Translations under genes and position numbers: made by a program
Source: Brevibacterium mcbrellneri ATCC 49030
GTDB lineage: Bacteria; Actinomycetota; Actinomycetes; Actinomycetales; Brevibacteriaceae
DNA: 64,000 nt
Reading direction: 5' to 3'
Assembly (NCBI RefSeq): GCF_000178455.1
Contig: NZ_ADNU01000008.1
Location: forward strand, 43,952-107,951
In this document: positions 1 through 9,014 of the stretch, in pieces
Numbering within the stretch: the stretch's first letter is position 1
How the letters are laid out: each line of letters starts with the position of its first letter
Notes under the pieces: generated by a model
The model's database searches: none
What the model was told of the DNA's origin: nothing
Seen by the model: the letters and a program-made list of their open reading frames with translations, nothing else

Positions 1-190
1 TACTTGAAAGTCCGGCCTCTGCAAGCTTCTGTTGAGCTTCACCTAGAAGCGATTTGAGGCGCGTAGAAGATTCGCGCGACTGCTGATCAGTGCGATTAAC
101 GGGCATGAGCACCGACAGGTGAGTTCCGGTAGCCTGTGCCATCTGGTCGAGGTGCGTTTTTTCGATCTGGTCAAAACTACTGTGTCCCAT
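1..190 (-). CDS. baeRF-like protein, N-terminal part (cut by window edge)
   Basis: An open frame of 63 codons runs from an ATG at 188-190 off the left edge, so only the N-terminus is present. The residues resemble the opening of bacterial archaeo-eukaryotic release-factor-like (baeRF) proteins: a short helix, then 'LSVLMPVNR', then an RLK-containing helix ('STRLKSLLGEAQQKL') where family members have 'VSIYLPTHR...RLKNLLREAE'. That family contains stand-alone homologues of eRF1 domains of unsettled function, perhaps acting on ribosomes. The gene lies 48 nt downstream of the sucrase/ferredoxin-like gene on the same strand, so co-transcription is possible. No strong ribosome-binding site is visible. 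The family assignment rests on a short match and is tentative. Confidence 0.55.
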   Translation of the reverse strand, partial: MGHSSFDQIEKTHLDQMAQATGTHLSVLMPVNRTDQQSRESSTRLKSLLGEAQQKLAEAGLSS

Positions 191-238
191 ACATGGATCT
201 TACCCAGAATGCATGTGGCATGCATCTCATTTTGTGTG

Positions 239-1138
239 TCACAGCAATGTTGTGCGGAACTCCTTGACCTCTTTATCACCCTTGCCACACGTCGCCGGAC
301 GCGGAGGCAGGTCACTGACTGTGTGCTCAACTTCTACCGCGTGGGTGTTCCCGTTCGCGCACTTCACGTGAAACACGGTGTCGCTTGTGGCCTCCACGTC
401 AACGACATCGGCAATCCCGGTGAGGTGGTAGTGGGACCGGACTGCCACCTCACCGGCCTGAGCTGGTTTCGAAAACGCACTGCGCCCACGCAACAGATCC
501 AGGTGAACCTGGCCGTCGACAGCCAGATCCCAGATCTGACGTGCGGCCACCACTCCGGCCCGCCCGTACGTAAACCCCCAGGGGAGGACAATTAAAGCAG
601 GTGCGAATCGGTGGCCACCCGTGTGGCTGGTTTCCCACACCCGCGCCGAGGTGGTTTCGGCTGGGGCATCAGCGTTCTGCGGCCCAGCGACATGTTGGGA
701 CAAAAGCGCTGCCACCGGGCGACCTTTGAGAGCACAACACACATCGCGCTTGCCATGCGTGCAGATGAGTGCCAAAGGCGATTCGACGGCGGTAGCGCCG
801 GGTAGCGTCGCAGGGTTAGATATGTCAAGGTCAAGAAGATCAGACACGCTATTGATGGTGAGTGTGTACAGAGCCTCCTGGCCCGGCGTCGACTCCGCAA
901 TAAACACCCGGTGGCCGTTTGCGTCTTGACCGTCTCGGCCAGGCTCGCGAATGAACTGGAACCGCGCATTGTGTGCATTCATGTGGGCTTTGACCTGGGC
1001 GGCTAGTTCTTCACCCAAAGCAAAGCCGTCCAAAGCGTCGTGGCCCCAGCCGTGACTGAACTCCACGCACACCCACCGGGTCGCTTCAAGAGCAGTCCCA
1101 AGAAGAGGTTCGTCAAAAAAGTCAGAACACGCTGTCAT
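239..1138 (-). CDS. Sucrase/ferredoxin-like family protein
   Basis: A protein of 299 aa matching the sucrase/ferredoxin-like family, which has a thioredoxin-like ferredoxin fold at the C-terminus. The diagnostic Cys-rich stretch 'CTHGKRDVCCALKGRP' lies near residue 130, and a later 'HTGGHRFAPALIVLPWG' segment is also typical. These cysteines probably bind an Fe-S cluster. The physiological role is unknown; despite the family name, sucrase activity is not expected. The ATG at 1138 is preceded by AAAGGA at good spacing. It is followed at 48 nt by the baeRF-like gene. Reading direction and length are clear. Confidence 0.8.
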   Translation of the reverse strand: MTACSDFFDEPLLGTALEATRWVCVEFSHGWGHDALDGFALGEELAAQVKAHMNAHNARFQFIREPGRDGQDANGHRVFIAESTPGQEALYTLTINSVSDLLDLDISNPATLPGATAVESPLALICTHGKRDVCCALKGRPVAALLSQHVAGPQNADAPAETTSARVWETSHTGGHRFAPALIVLPWGFTYGRAGVVAARQIWDLAVDGQVHLDLLRGRSAFSKPAQAGEVAVRSHYHLTGIADVVDVEATSDTVFHVKCANGNTHAVEVEHTVSDLPPRPATCGKGDKEVKEFRTTLL

Positions 1139-1157
1139 ATGAGTCCTTTATGTGAAA

Positions 1158-2786
1158 CTACGCTTTGTTTGCTTCGGTTGCCATTGGTTCGTCATCAAGT
1201 TCGAACCCATGGATTTTCTCCAGGCGGGTCCAACGCCATACTCCAGCGAGAATCAATCCAGTAAGCGTGACGAGAGTGACGAGCATGCCCACCCACACCT
1301 GGTGAGTGAGGGCAACGGCAATGTAGCCGACCAAAGCCGCAGCGGCAGTAGCCAAAGCGTATGGAAGTTGCGTTTGTACGTGAGTGACAACTTCGCATCC
1401 TGCACCAGTTGACGACAAGATAGTGGTGTCAGAGATAGGTGAACAGTGGTCTCCCATGACTGCACCTGCAAGAACCGCTCCTAGAGCGGGGATCACCATA
1501 TCGGTCGCACCAACTGCCAACAGGATGTCACCGGCGAGTGGGATCAACAGACCAAAGGAGCCCCATGAAGTTCCCGTGGCAAAAGCCATAGCTGCTGCAA
1601 CAACGAACATGAGTGGGACCAACCATTGGGTGGGGATGCCTGCATTTTCAACGAGTCCACCCAGGTATTCGCCTGTGCCCAAAGCTTCGACCACAGTTCC
1701 CAGCATCCACGCGAGGATCAAAATATAGATGGCTGGAAGCATGGATCTAGTGCCTTCAGCAACACCCTTAAACAGGGTTCCCGCGTTGAACTTGGAGTGG
1801 CTGCTTGTGTAGCGGAAGTAGTAGAACACGGCGGCGATCAGGCCGGCAGTTCCTCCGTACAAGAGCGAGTTGGGCACCAAGGTCGACGCGAGCATGTCCA
1901 TGGGGTTCGCGCTTCCGCTTTCCATGTACCCGGTGATAAACATGGCACCAATGACACCGACAACCAAGAACACGAACGGAACGATTAACGAGCGGAGCGC
2001 GCCGGGACGGTAAACAGGGAGATCTTCGGAGAGCTCGCCGGGGATTTCGGCGTCCTTTGCAAACATTTCACCTTCGGCTAGCGCCCTGCGTTCTTCGCGT
2101 CGCATGGGGCCGGCTTCCAAGCTGAAAATAATGACCAGGAAGACCGCGACGACCGCGCCGACCGCATAGTAGTTAGCGGCGGCTGCTCCCAGGAATCCCA
2201 TCACGCCGTTAGGCGCGACAGCAGCCGCGGCAATGATGGGGGCCATAAGACCAATAATTGAGGCGCCCCAGCTCGAAAACGGCGCGAGAACAGAAACAGG
2301 CGCAGCGGTTGAGTCGATGATATACGCGAGTTTCGCACGTGAAACCTTGAACCGGTCAGATACCGGACGTGCGACCTGCCCCACCGCCAAAGCGTTGAAA
2401 TAGTCATCGATGAAGATGGCAATTCCTAAAAACGCGGCAAGTAGCTTTGCTCCACGGCGTGACTTGATGTGTTTAACTGCCCAATCCGAAAACGCTTCTG
2501 TTCCCCCAGCCATGAGCACGAGCGCGGTAATGACTCCCAGGATCACCAGGAAGATCAGGTTGAACACTTGGTCAGTGTTCACGCGCCCAGCTTCAGAGTC
2601 CCAGAAGATTACCGCGAACGCTGACCAGATTTGAGACAGCGTACCCAGAGGGTTGAAGTTTTCAACGAGAAGAGCTGCGAGAACCACACCCAACCCTAGG
2701 CTGAGAACCACCCGCCGGGTGACGATCGCACTGATAATCGCGATGATAGGCGGAAGGATTGTGAGGATTGGATACTGGTCAACCAC
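1158..2786 (-). CDS. NhaC-family Na+/H+ antiporter-like membrane protein
   Basis: A hydrophobic protein of about 542 aa with roughly 12 membrane spans, matching the NhaC antiporter family (Ion Transporter superfamily). Typical segments are 'IFIDDYFNALAVGQVARP' and 'STAAPVSVLAPFSSWGA' in the middle and 'GDHCSPISDTTILSSTGAG' near residue 475. It probably exchanges sodium or an organic ion for protons at the cytoplasmic membrane; the substrate cannot be read from sequence. The longest frame opens at 2858 inside the neighbouring gene. A GTG at 2786 with GGGAG nine bases upstream is the better start; a GTG at 2792 sits too close to that site. It follows the metallo-hydrolase gene on the same strand, 50 nt downstream. 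Confidence 0.82.
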   Translation of the reverse strand: MVDQYPILTILPPIIAIISAIVTRRVVLSLGLGVVLAALLVENFNPLGTLSQIWSAFAVIFWDSEAGRVNTDQVFNLIFLVILGVITALVLMAGGTEAFSDWAVKHIKSRRGAKLLAAFLGIAIFIDDYFNALAVGQVARPVSDRFKVSRAKLAYIIDSTAAPVSVLAPFSSWGASIIGLMAPIIAAAAVAPNGVMGFLGAAAANYYAVGAVVAVFLVIIFSLEAGPMRREERRALAEGEMFAKDAEIPGELSEDLPVYRPGALRSLIVPFVFLVVGVIGAMFITGYMESGSANPMDMLASTLVPNSLLYGGTAGLIAAVFYYFRYTSSHSKFNAGTLFKGVAEGTRSMLPAIYILILAWMLGTVVEALGTGEYLGGLVENAGIPTQWLVPLMFVVAAAMAFATGTSWGSFGLLIPLAGDILLAVGATDMVIPALGAVLAGAVMGDHCSPISDTTILSSTGAGCEVVTHVQTQLPYALATAAAALVGYIAVALTHQVWVGMLVTLVTLTGLILAGVWRWTRLEKIHGFELDDEPMATEANKA

Positions 2787-2836
2787 GGACACTAACTCCC
2801 TTGTTTTGAAGGTTGGTACAGACAGTTTAACGGGGT

Positions 2837-3550
2837 TTAGTGACCGCGAGCGATCCATTCGTCCAGGTGAGGACGTTCAGCGCCAATTGTTGTGGCGTCG
2901 CCGTGCCCAGTGAGAACCACCGTGGAGTCCGGGAGCTCAAACAGTGTGGAGCGAATCGAATCAATGATGGTGTCAAAGGACGAATATGACCGTCCAGTGG
3001 CGCCCGGACCACCAGAAAACAGAGTGTCGCCGGACAGCAAAACGGGAACGCTGGCGTTTTCGCCTAGTTCGTTACGCAACTGGTCTACAGCCTGCCCGAG
3101 GTCGTTTGGCAACTGGGCGAGCGTGAGTCCGCTTTCGATGTAGAAGCATGTGGAACCGGGGGAGTGGCCAGGCGTGTGCAAGGCTTTTAACTGAAGTCCC
3201 GCGATGCTGAACGTGTTTCCATCCTGGATGTTTTCATCCGGCTTAACATCTGGGAACACCGCGTCCCACAGCATCGAGTCTTCTGCGTTGAGGCACACGG
3301 GGATACCACCCAGCGAGTCCTTCGTTTCAAGCGCGTAGCGGATGTGGTCGTCGTGACCATGTGTGAGCAGGATACGTTCACAAAAGCGTGTTCCCACCTG
3401 ATCTGCCACGCGCTCAGGGTCGTGGGCAGGGTCAACGACGACGACTTCGGCGTCATCCCCAACTATCCACACGTTGTTGTCCACGTCCCACGTTCCGCCG
3501 TCAAGCGAAAACGTGCCGGACGTGATGAGTCGTTCAATTCGCGCTGTCAT
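2837..3550 (-). CDS. MBL-fold metallo-hydrolase paired with mycothiol-dependent dehydrogenase
   Basis: A metallo-beta-lactamase-fold hydrolase of 237 aa. The metal-binding signature '[10 protein letters not shown]' (HxHxDH) lies near residue 70, with later ligands in 'HTPGHSPGS', 'LLSGDTLF' and 'LTGHGD'. The ATG at 3550 has GGTGG upstream and overlaps the end of the dehydrogenase gene by 17 nt, indicating translational coupling. In mycobacteria a homologous hydrolase sits beside the mycothiol-dependent formaldehyde/S-nitrosomycothiol reductase (Rv2259/Rv2260). By analogy this enzyme may hydrolyse the S-formylmycothiol or another thioester made by its neighbour. That role is inferred from context; the fold assignment is firm. 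Confidence 0.85.
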   Translation of the reverse strand: MTARIERLITSGTFSLDGGTWDVDNNVWIVGDDAEVVVVDPAHDPERVADQVGTRFCERILLTHGHDDHIRYALETKDSLGGIPVCLNAEDSMLWDAVFPDVKPDENIQDGNTFSIAGLQLKALHTPGHSPGSTCFYIESGLTLAQLPNDLGQAVDQLRNELGENASVPVLLSGDTLFSGGPGATGRSYSSFDTIIDSIRSTLFELPDSTVVLTGHGDATTIGAERPHLDEWIARGH

Positions 3551-4637
3551 TGATAACCACCGATCGTAGAACTTCACCGCGTCCCATTTTGGCAAACGCG
3601 TCTTCAACTTGGTCAATTGTGATGCGTTCAGAAACGAATGTGTCCAGAGGCAGGCGACCTTGTTTGAACAGGTCGATAAACATTGGGAAGTCGCGTTCGG
3701 GCAAGCAGTCGCCGTACCAGCTGGACTTCAACGAGCCACCGCGACCGAACACGTCGAGGAGCGGAACGGACAGTTCCATTTCAGGGGTAGGTACTCCCAC
3801 GAGCACGACGGTTCCGGCGAGATCGCGGGCGTAGAAGGCTTGGCGCCACGTTTCAGGAACTCCAACCGCGTCGATCACGACGTCAGCGCCAAAACCGCCA
3901 GTGAGTTCCTGTACAGCGGTGACAACGTCATCCTCGCCGAGGTCGCGCGAGTTGATGGTGTGCGTGGCGCCTAGGTCTGTTGCCCACTGAAGCTTCCGGT
4001 CGTCAAAGTCGATCGCAATGATGCGGGAGGCGCCGGCTAGGCGTGCTCCAGCAACGGCGGCAGCCCCTACGCCACCGCACCCGATAACAGCGACGGACTG
4101 ACCGCGCGTGACCTTACCGGTGTTGATCGCTGCACCCAGACCGGCCATGACACCGCACCCCAACAGGCCAGCGACTGCCGGGTCGGTTTCTTCAACCTTG
4201 GTGCACTGACCTGCAGCCACCAAGGTCTTGTCTGCGAAGCTACCGATTCCAAGCGCCGCTTCGAGTTCCGTTCCGTCGGTGAGAGTCATCTTCTGAGTCG
4301 CGTTGTGGGTGTCGAAGCAGTACCAGGGTTCGCCTCGTTTACAGGCGCGGCACTCACCACAGATCGCGCGCCAGTTGAGAATCACGAAGTCGCCAGGCTC
4401 CACATTTGTGACACCTTCGCCTACCTGGGAGACGACCCCCGCGGATTCGTGGCCCAGTAGATACGGGTAGTTGTCGCCGATTCCGCCTTCGCGGTAGTGA
4501 AAGTCCGTGTGGCACACACCGCAGGACTTCACATCGACCACGACCTCACCGGGGCCGGGGTCTGGAATGACAATGTCGACGAGTTCGACTGGCTTTCCTT
4601 TGGCTTTGGCAACAACGCCTTTAACTGTCGTGGGCAC
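3534..4637 (-). CDS. mscR: S-(hydroxymethyl)mycothiol dehydrogenase / S-nitrosomycothiol reductase
   Basis: A zinc-dependent alcohol dehydrogenase of 367 aa. Catalytic zinc ligands are seen in '[15 protein letters not shown]' (about residue 38) and 'GHESAG'. The structural zinc cysteines form '[15 protein letters not shown]' near residue 95. The Rossmann motif '[20 protein letters not shown]' is near residue 180. The HYREG context and overall length match mycothiol-dependent formaldehyde dehydrogenases, which oxidise S-hydroxymethyl-mycothiol with NAD and can reduce S-nitrosomycothiol. The overlapping MBL hydrolase gene supports a formaldehyde or nitrosative-stress detoxification unit, and implies that the organism makes mycothiol. 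Confidence 0.88.
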   Translation of the reverse strand: MPTTVKGVVAKAKGKPVELVDIVIPDPGPGEVVVDVKSCGVCHTDFHYREGGIGDNYPYLLGHESAGVVSQVGEGVTNVEPGDFVILNWRAICGECRACKRGEPWYCFDTHNATQKMTLTDGTELEAALGIGSFADKTLVAAGQCTKVEETDPAVAGLLGCGVMAGLGAAINTGKVTRGQSVAVIGCGGVGAAAVAGARLAGASRIIAIDFDDRKLQWATDLGATHTINSRDLGEDDVVTAVQELTGGFGADVVIDAVGVPETWRQAFYARDLAGTVVLVGVPTPEMELSVPLLDVFGRGGSLKSSWYGDCLPERDFPMFIDLFKQGRLPLDTFVSERITIDQVEDAFAKMGRGEVLRSVVINDSAN

Positions 4638-4686
4638 GTCAACTCCTATGCGTGATCTACTATGTGTATAGAGCCCAGTCTATGTA

Positions 4687-4723
4687 GGAACCGCGTTCAG
4701 CTTCTATAGCTGAACGCGGTTCC
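4687..4723 (-). terminator. Perfect 16-bp hairpin downstream of metPS
   Basis: Two perfectly complementary 16-nt arms (4687-4702 and 4708-4723) flank a 5-nt loop. The hairpin lies 27 nt beyond the stop of metS on the minus strand and before the start region of mscR. No T-tract follows on either strand. It most likely ends the metP-metS transcript. Confidence 0.75.
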
Positions 4724-4749
4724 GTTACGCTAACGTCGCTCTAGCAGAC

Positions 4750-4857
4750 TCAGTTTTCGACGTCTGAGTGCTTCTTCAAATGCACGATCGCGGCTCCCAA
4801 GCCACCCCACACGGTGACCATGGACAGCAACATCATGATGATTGCCGGTGTGCTCAT
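4750..4857 (-). CDS. metS: MetS, small subunit of methionine/alanine NSS transporter
   Basis: A 35-residue ORF whose ATG (4857-4855) overlaps the TGA of metP in an ATGA junction. The peptide begins 'MSTPAIIMMLLSMVTVWGG' and ends 'HLKKHSDVEN'. It therefore has a single membrane span followed by a short charged tail. This matches the MetS small subunits that accompany MetP-type NSS transporters; in Corynebacterium glutamicum MetP and MetS are both needed for methionine and alanine import. The upstream gene is a large NSS transporter, exactly the expected partner. It is short enough to be missed by automated gene finders. Confidence 0.88.
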   Translation of the reverse strand: MSTPAIIMMLLSMVTVWGGLGAAIVHLKKHSDVEN

Positions 4858-6425
4858 GCGTTTTCTCCTTGAATGTCTTTAGCGTGAATTGTCTCTTGTG
4901 TCTCGTCATGGTCCGTGCGAGCTGCGTCAACGACATCCTTGCGCCACGGAACCAGTGACATGATCACCGCGAATACCACTAGTCCGGCGACCATGCCCCA
5001 GCCGAATACGCCCACAAACCAGCCCGGGTATTCGCCGTAGCCATTCTTGACCAAGTCATATGTGGATGTGATGAACATGTAGCCCAACACGACAGGGGTG
5101 ATGACGCCCAAGAAAACAATCCAGGTCCAGCCCACCTTGAAACTGCTGACCTTGTTGAGGTGGTCACGCAGGGTAGGCAGTGCTCGGATAACCCACGTCA
5201 AGCAGATGAGAGCGATCAGAGCAATTCCCACGATGGCCAGGTTGTTCACGAAGGCGTCGACCACGTCGAGCACGCTCAGGCCCGTAATCGTGGGGTAGAA
5301 GATACAGGAGACAACTGCCATGAATCCACCAAAGACAATAGTTGAGGTCTTCTGCGAGATGCCCAGTTTGTCTGCGACTGCCGCAGTCACAACTTGTACC
5401 AACGAAATGAGTGAAGTCAGACCGGCGAACACTAGGCTCAAGAAGAAAAGGACACCAAAAATGGATCCACCTGGCATTTCCGAAATGAGGGCTGGGAAAG
5501 CAACGAACGCGAGCCCGGGTCCACCTGCCACAGTTTCACTCACCGCGACACCACTCTGGTGAGCCATGAAGCCAAGAGAGGCGAACACACCAATACCAGC
5601 CAGGATTTCGAAGCTGGAGTTTGCGAAACCAACGACCAAGCCAGAGCCCGTCAGGTTGGTGCGTGGCTTGAGGTAGGCCGAGTACGTGATCATGATTCCG
5701 AACGCAACGGACAGGGAGAAGAAGATCTGCCCGTACGCTGCAATCCAGACCTTGGGGTCAGAAAGCGCGCTGAAATTAGGGGTGAAGAACGCATTAAGTC
5801 CTTCAACCGCGCCCGGAAGGGTGAGCGCGCGAATAACCAATGCCACAAACAGCACCAGCAGAATAGGTAAGAAGATCTTGCTGACGCGCGCGATTCCGTT
5901 CTCCACTCCACCCACAAGAATAAGCAGGGTAGCGACCCAGACAGCGATGAGTGGCAACAGCACTCCCACGACCGGTTGCACGCTAAACGTCACATCGCCA
6001 GACTGCTGGAGGAAGGTTCCACCAAAGAATTCTTCGGCGTTGTCGCCCCAGCTTTTGTTAAGCGAGAAGAACGTGTAACAAATCGCCCAACCGATAATGA
6101 CCGCGTAGTAAATGGAGATCACAAAAGCGATTCCCACGTGAATCCAACCGATGGGTTCGGTTCCGCGGTTGAGCATGCGGAAGTTTAGTGGTGAAGACGA
6201 ACGGAACTTGTGTCCGATCGAATAATCCAAGAACAGAAAAGGGATACCCACCGTGATCAGCGCAATCAAATAGGGGAGGATAAACGCCCCTCCACCGTTT
6301 TCAAACGCAACATAAGGGAAACGCCAAATGTTGCCCAGCCCCACGGCCGATCCAATTGCAGCCATGATAAACGCCGTCTGTGTACTAAAGACCTGGCGTG
6401 GCTGAGAGGAAGTAACTTGTTTCAT
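4854..6425 (-). CDS. metP: MetP-like sodium-dependent amino acid transporter (NSS family)
   Basis: A neurotransmitter:sodium symporter family protein of about 523 aa with 12 predicted spans. The TM1 signature 'IGSAVGLGNIWRFPYVAF' lies near residue 25 and supplies the sodium and substrate site. With the overlapping metS it forms the two-component methionine/alanine importer known from C. glutamicum. The longest frame starts at 6509, but the ATG at 6425 gives the usual short N-terminus ('MKQVTSSQPRQVFSTQTAF') and has AAGGGAC upstream. It is divergent from cysS, with about 160 bp of shared upstream DNA. Confidence 0.87.
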   Translation of the reverse strand: MKQVTSSQPRQVFSTQTAFIMAAIGSAVGLGNIWRFPYVAFENGGGAFILPYLIALITVGIPFLFLDYSIGHKFRSSSPLNFRMLNRGTEPIGWIHVGIAFVISIYYAVIIGWAICYTFFSLNKSWGDNAEEFFGGTFLQQSGDVTFSVQPVVGVLLPLIAVWVATLLILVGGVENGIARVSKIFLPILLVLFVALVIRALTLPGAVEGLNAFFTPNFSALSDPKVWIAAYGQIFFSLSVAFGIMITYSAYLKPRTNLTGSGLVVGFANSSFEILAGIGVFASLGFMAHQSGVAVSETVAGGPGLAFVAFPALISEMPGGSIFGVLFFLSLVFAGLTSLISLVQVVTAAVADKLGISQKTSTIVFGGFMAVVSCIFYPTITGLSVLDVVDAFVNNLAIVGIALIALICLTWVIRALPTLRDHLNKVSSFKVGWTWIVFLGVITPVVLGYMFITSTYDLVKNGYGEYPGWFVGVFGWGMVAGLVVFAVIMSLVPWRKDVVDAARTDHDETQETIHAKDIQGENA

Positions 6426-6572
6426 CAACTGTCCCTTAAACCTGCACAGATAACCTGTGTCGCACGTGAAGCAACCCAGCGGCCTTTGCTGGGCTGTTCG
6501 AACGTGCAATATATAACATGAATCACATCGTCGTCATTCAAGCCCATATCGTAGACAAGTTCAGCATTTAAG

Positions 6573-6584
6573 TACACTTGATGC
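6573..6584 (+). promoter_or_regulatory. cysS -10 element, probably leaderless
   Basis: TACACT at 6573-6578 lies six bases before the GTG start of cysS, so transcription would begin at or next to the first base of the start codon. There is no purine-rich ribosome-binding site upstream. TAGACA at 6552-6557 is a possible -35. Confidence 0.5.
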
Positions 6585-8036
6585 GTGACGATTCAGCTAT
6601 ATAACTCGAAGACCCGCAAGCTAGAGCCTTTCGCGCCCGTAACACCGGGGTGCGCGAGCATCTACGTGTGTGGTGCCACGGTCCAGGGTGCACCTCATAT
6701 TGGGCACATGCGTTCGGCCGTGGTTTTCGACCAGTTGCGCCGGTGGATGACGTACCGGAACTTCGACGTCACGCTAGTTCGGAACGTCACTGACATTGAC
6801 GACAAGATCCTCTCGAAGTCAGTTGATGAGGGCAGGCCGTGGTGGGCGCACGCTTTCCTTTATGAACAGGTGTTTACCGAGGCATATGACCGGATCGGAG
6901 TCGCGCCCCCAACCTATGAACCACGCGCTACCGGGCACATTCCAGAAATGATTGAGCTGATTGCTCGTCTCATCGAAGCTGGCCATGCCTATCCAGCTCA
7001 GGACGGTTCAGGGGATGTGTACTTCGACACCGCCTCGTGGCCGGAATACGGATCGCTTACCCGCCAAGACCGCGGCAGCATGGAAGACGCCGCCGACGCC
7101 CCCGTGCGTGGCAAGCGCGACCCGCGTGACTTCGCGGTGTGGAAAGGCCGCAAGGACGCTGACCCTGTGACAGCTTCGTGGGACACCCCATGGGGCCGAG
7201 GTCGTCCCGGCTGGCATATTGAATGTTCGGCAATGAGCACCAAATACTTGGGTGCACAGTTTGACATCCATGGTGGCGGACGAGACCTGAGGTTCCCTCA
7301 CCACGAAAACGAAATGGCGCAGTCCAATGCGGCCGGCGACCCCTTCGCAAACCTGTGGATGCATTCGGGGTTGGTCAGTGTGGACGGCAACAAAATGTCC
7401 AAGTCCTTGGGGAACTCGATTTTCGCTCACGACCTTTTTGACGAATACTCGCCACTACTCGTGCGTTTCTTCCTCACCTCGGGCCACTACCGATCCCAGC
7501 TCGAGTTCACCCGGGACAATGTGGCTCAGCAACAAGCTGCGGTCACGCGCATCACCAACTTCCTCACGCGAGCCCGAACCGAGCTCGGGGACACAGCGCC
7601 TGCCGTTGTGTCATTCGAATCTGGCTACGAAGGCGGTCACGTGGCACCCGAATTTGCGGAGGCCATGGACGATGACCTGAGTACACCTCGGGCGCTTGCC
7701 GTTGTTTTTGACTACGTCAGCAAGGGATACAAACTCTTAGAGGCCGGGGGTTCCGCAAACCGCGAAGAACTTGCACACACGCTGGTTGCTGTCGAAACCA
7801 TGCTCGACACACTGGGAATCAATCCCACAAGTCTCCAGTGGGCAGAAACCGCAAGCGGCTCAGATTCGGCCACGCAGGCCCTGGACGTACTCGTATCTGA
7901 ACTTGCAAACCGAAGGCTGGAAGCGAAAAAAGCCAAGGACTTCGCCAATGCTGACGCGATTCGCGATCAACTCACACAAGCAGGCATCGTCATTGAAGAC
8001 ACCGCGGACGGATTCCGCTACCACCTAAAGGACTAA
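6585..8036 (+). CDS. cysS: Cysteinyl-tRNA synthetase
   Basis: A class I aminoacyl-tRNA synthetase of 483 aa that charges tRNA-Cys in the cytoplasm. It has the HIGH motif in 'GAPHIGHMRSAV' (about residue 37) and the KMSKS motif in 'GNKMSKSLGN' (about residue 270). Zinc ligands are present in 'YVCGATVQ' and 'HIECSAM...HHENE'. The mycothiol enzyme MshC is a shorter paralogue; the length and C-terminal anticodon-binding domain here favour CysS. The start is GTG at 6585 with no ribosome-binding site, fitting leaderless translation. rlmB follows after two bases, so the pair is an operon. Confidence 0.95.
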   Translation: MTIQLYNSKTRKLEPFAPVTPGCASIYVCGATVQGAPHIGHMRSAVVFDQLRRWMTYRNFDVTLVRNVTDIDDKILSKSVDEGRPWWAHAFLYEQVFTEAYDRIGVAPPTYEPRATGHIPEMIELIARLIEAGHAYPAQDGSGDVYFDTASWPEYGSLTRQDRGSMEDAADAPVRGKRDPRDFAVWKGRKDADPVTASWDTPWGRGRPGWHIECSAMSTKYLGAQFDIHGGGRDLRFPHHENEMAQSNAAGDPFANLWMHSGLVSVDGNKMSKSLGNSIFAHDLFDEYSPLLVRFFLTSGHYRSQLEFTRDNVAQQQAAVTRITNFLTRARTELGDTAPAVVSFESGYEGGHVAPEFAEAMDDDLSTPRALAVVFDYVSKGYKLLEAGGSANREELAHTLVAVETMLDTLGINPTSLQWAETASGSDSATQALDVLVSELANRRLEAKKAKDFANADAIRDQLTQAGIVIEDTADGFRYHLKD

Positions 8037-8038
8037 GC

Positions 8039-8959
8039 ATGTCGAAATCAGGATCACGCGCTCGAAAAGGAACCGGCGGGCACGGTCGTCGCGCGCTCGC
8101 AGGTAAGGGCCCCACCCCAAAAGCTGAAGACCGGGTCTACCACAAGGCGTATAAAGCCAAACAAGAACGACTCAAGCGCGCAGCCCAACAACAGGCGCGC
8201 AAAAAGAAGAAGGAACACGGCTCAAATATGGTGGCCGGGCGCAACTCCGTGCTTGAAGCCCTGCGTGAAGGAATTCCCGCAACCACCCTGTATGTGGCGC
8301 GCCGAATCGACGCCGACGAACGTGTCCGCGACATCATCGAAGCCGCATCAGACCGGGGTATCCCCATGCTCGAAGCGGGGAAACCAGACCTTGACCGGAT
8401 CACCGACGGGGCCATTCACCAAGGCGTTGCCCTTCAAGTGCCACCCTATGAATACGCCCACCCCGACGACCTGCTCTCGCTGGCTCGCGACCGCGCGGAA
8501 CATCCGCTCCTCGTAGCTCTCGACGGAATCACCGACCCACGCAACCTGGGCGCCATCGTCCGCTCAACAGCAGCGTTCGGAGGGCACGGCGTCATCATCA
8601 CCGAAAGACGTGCTGCCTCCATGACAGCGGCAGCGTGGAAGACCTCGGCGGGGGCAGCCTCCCGTATTCCGGTTGCCCAGGTCGTGAACCTGGCCCGAGC
8701 CATCGACGACCTCAAAAAGAGTGGCGTATTCGTTCTGGGCTTGGACATGAACGGAGACGTAGAACTGCCCAAACTGGAACTCGCTCGCGAACCCGTGTGC
8801 CTCGTGGTGGGCTCAGAAGGCAAGGGGCTTTCACGATTAGTACGTGACAAGTGCGACCAAATCGTGTCGATCCCCATCAGCGCAAGCACCGAGTCTCTCA
8901 ACGCGGGAGTCGCTGCAGGGGTCGCCCTGTACGAGGTTGCCCGCACGCGCATGCTATAA
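8039..8959 (+). CDS. rlmB: 23S rRNA (guanosine-2'-O-)-methyltransferase RlmB/TrmH family
   Basis: A SpoU/TrmH-type (SPOUT) methyltransferase of 306 aa. A basic, disordered N-terminus (residues 1-60) precedes the substrate-binding domain beginning 'MVAGRNSVLEALREG'. The catalytic domain has the three SPOUT motifs: 'GITDPRNLGAIVRSTAAFG', 'VVGSEGKGLSRLV' and 'PISASTESLNAGVAAGVAL'. These form the knotted S-adenosylmethionine pocket. Members methylate a ribose in 23S rRNA (G2251 in E. coli). Placement directly after cysS is common in actinobacteria. The exact target nucleotide is inferred from family membership. Confidence 0.9.
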   Translation: MSKSGSRARKGTGGHGRRALAGKGPTPKAEDRVYHKAYKAKQERLKRAAQQQARKKKKEHGSNMVAGRNSVLEALREGIPATTLYVARRIDADERVRDIIEAASDRGIPMLEAGKPDLDRITDGAIHQGVALQVPPYEYAHPDDLLSLARDRAEHPLLVALDGITDPRNLGAIVRSTAAFGGHGVIITERRAASMTAAAWKTSAGAASRIPVAQVVNLARAIDDLKKSGVFVLGLDMNGDVELPKLELAREPVCLVVGSEGKGLSRLVRDKCDQIVSIPISASTESLNAGVAAGVALYEVARTRML

Positions 8960-8997
8960 GGCGCCCCGCCTTTCCCAGGAGGAAAACCGAGGCGCCT
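8959..8997. terminator. Hairpin between convergent rlmB and SDR genes
   Basis: AGGCGCC at 8959-8965 pairs with GGCGCCT at 8991-8997, with an inner TTTCC/GGAAA pairing. It overlaps the rlmB stop codon and could serve both converging genes. No T-tract follows. Confidence 0.5.
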
Positions 8998-9014
8998 GCG
9001 GGCGTGCTTCGTAG

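Noticed and set aside
43..330. Minus-strand frame of 95 codons at the left end
   Set aside because: It overlaps the end of the sucrase-like gene and the start of the baeRF-like gene in another frame and has no ribosome-binding site.
6585..8036. MshC (mycothiol ligase) instead of CysS
   Set aside because: The length (483 aa) and C-terminal anticodon-binding region fit cysteinyl-tRNA synthetase; MshC is shorter.
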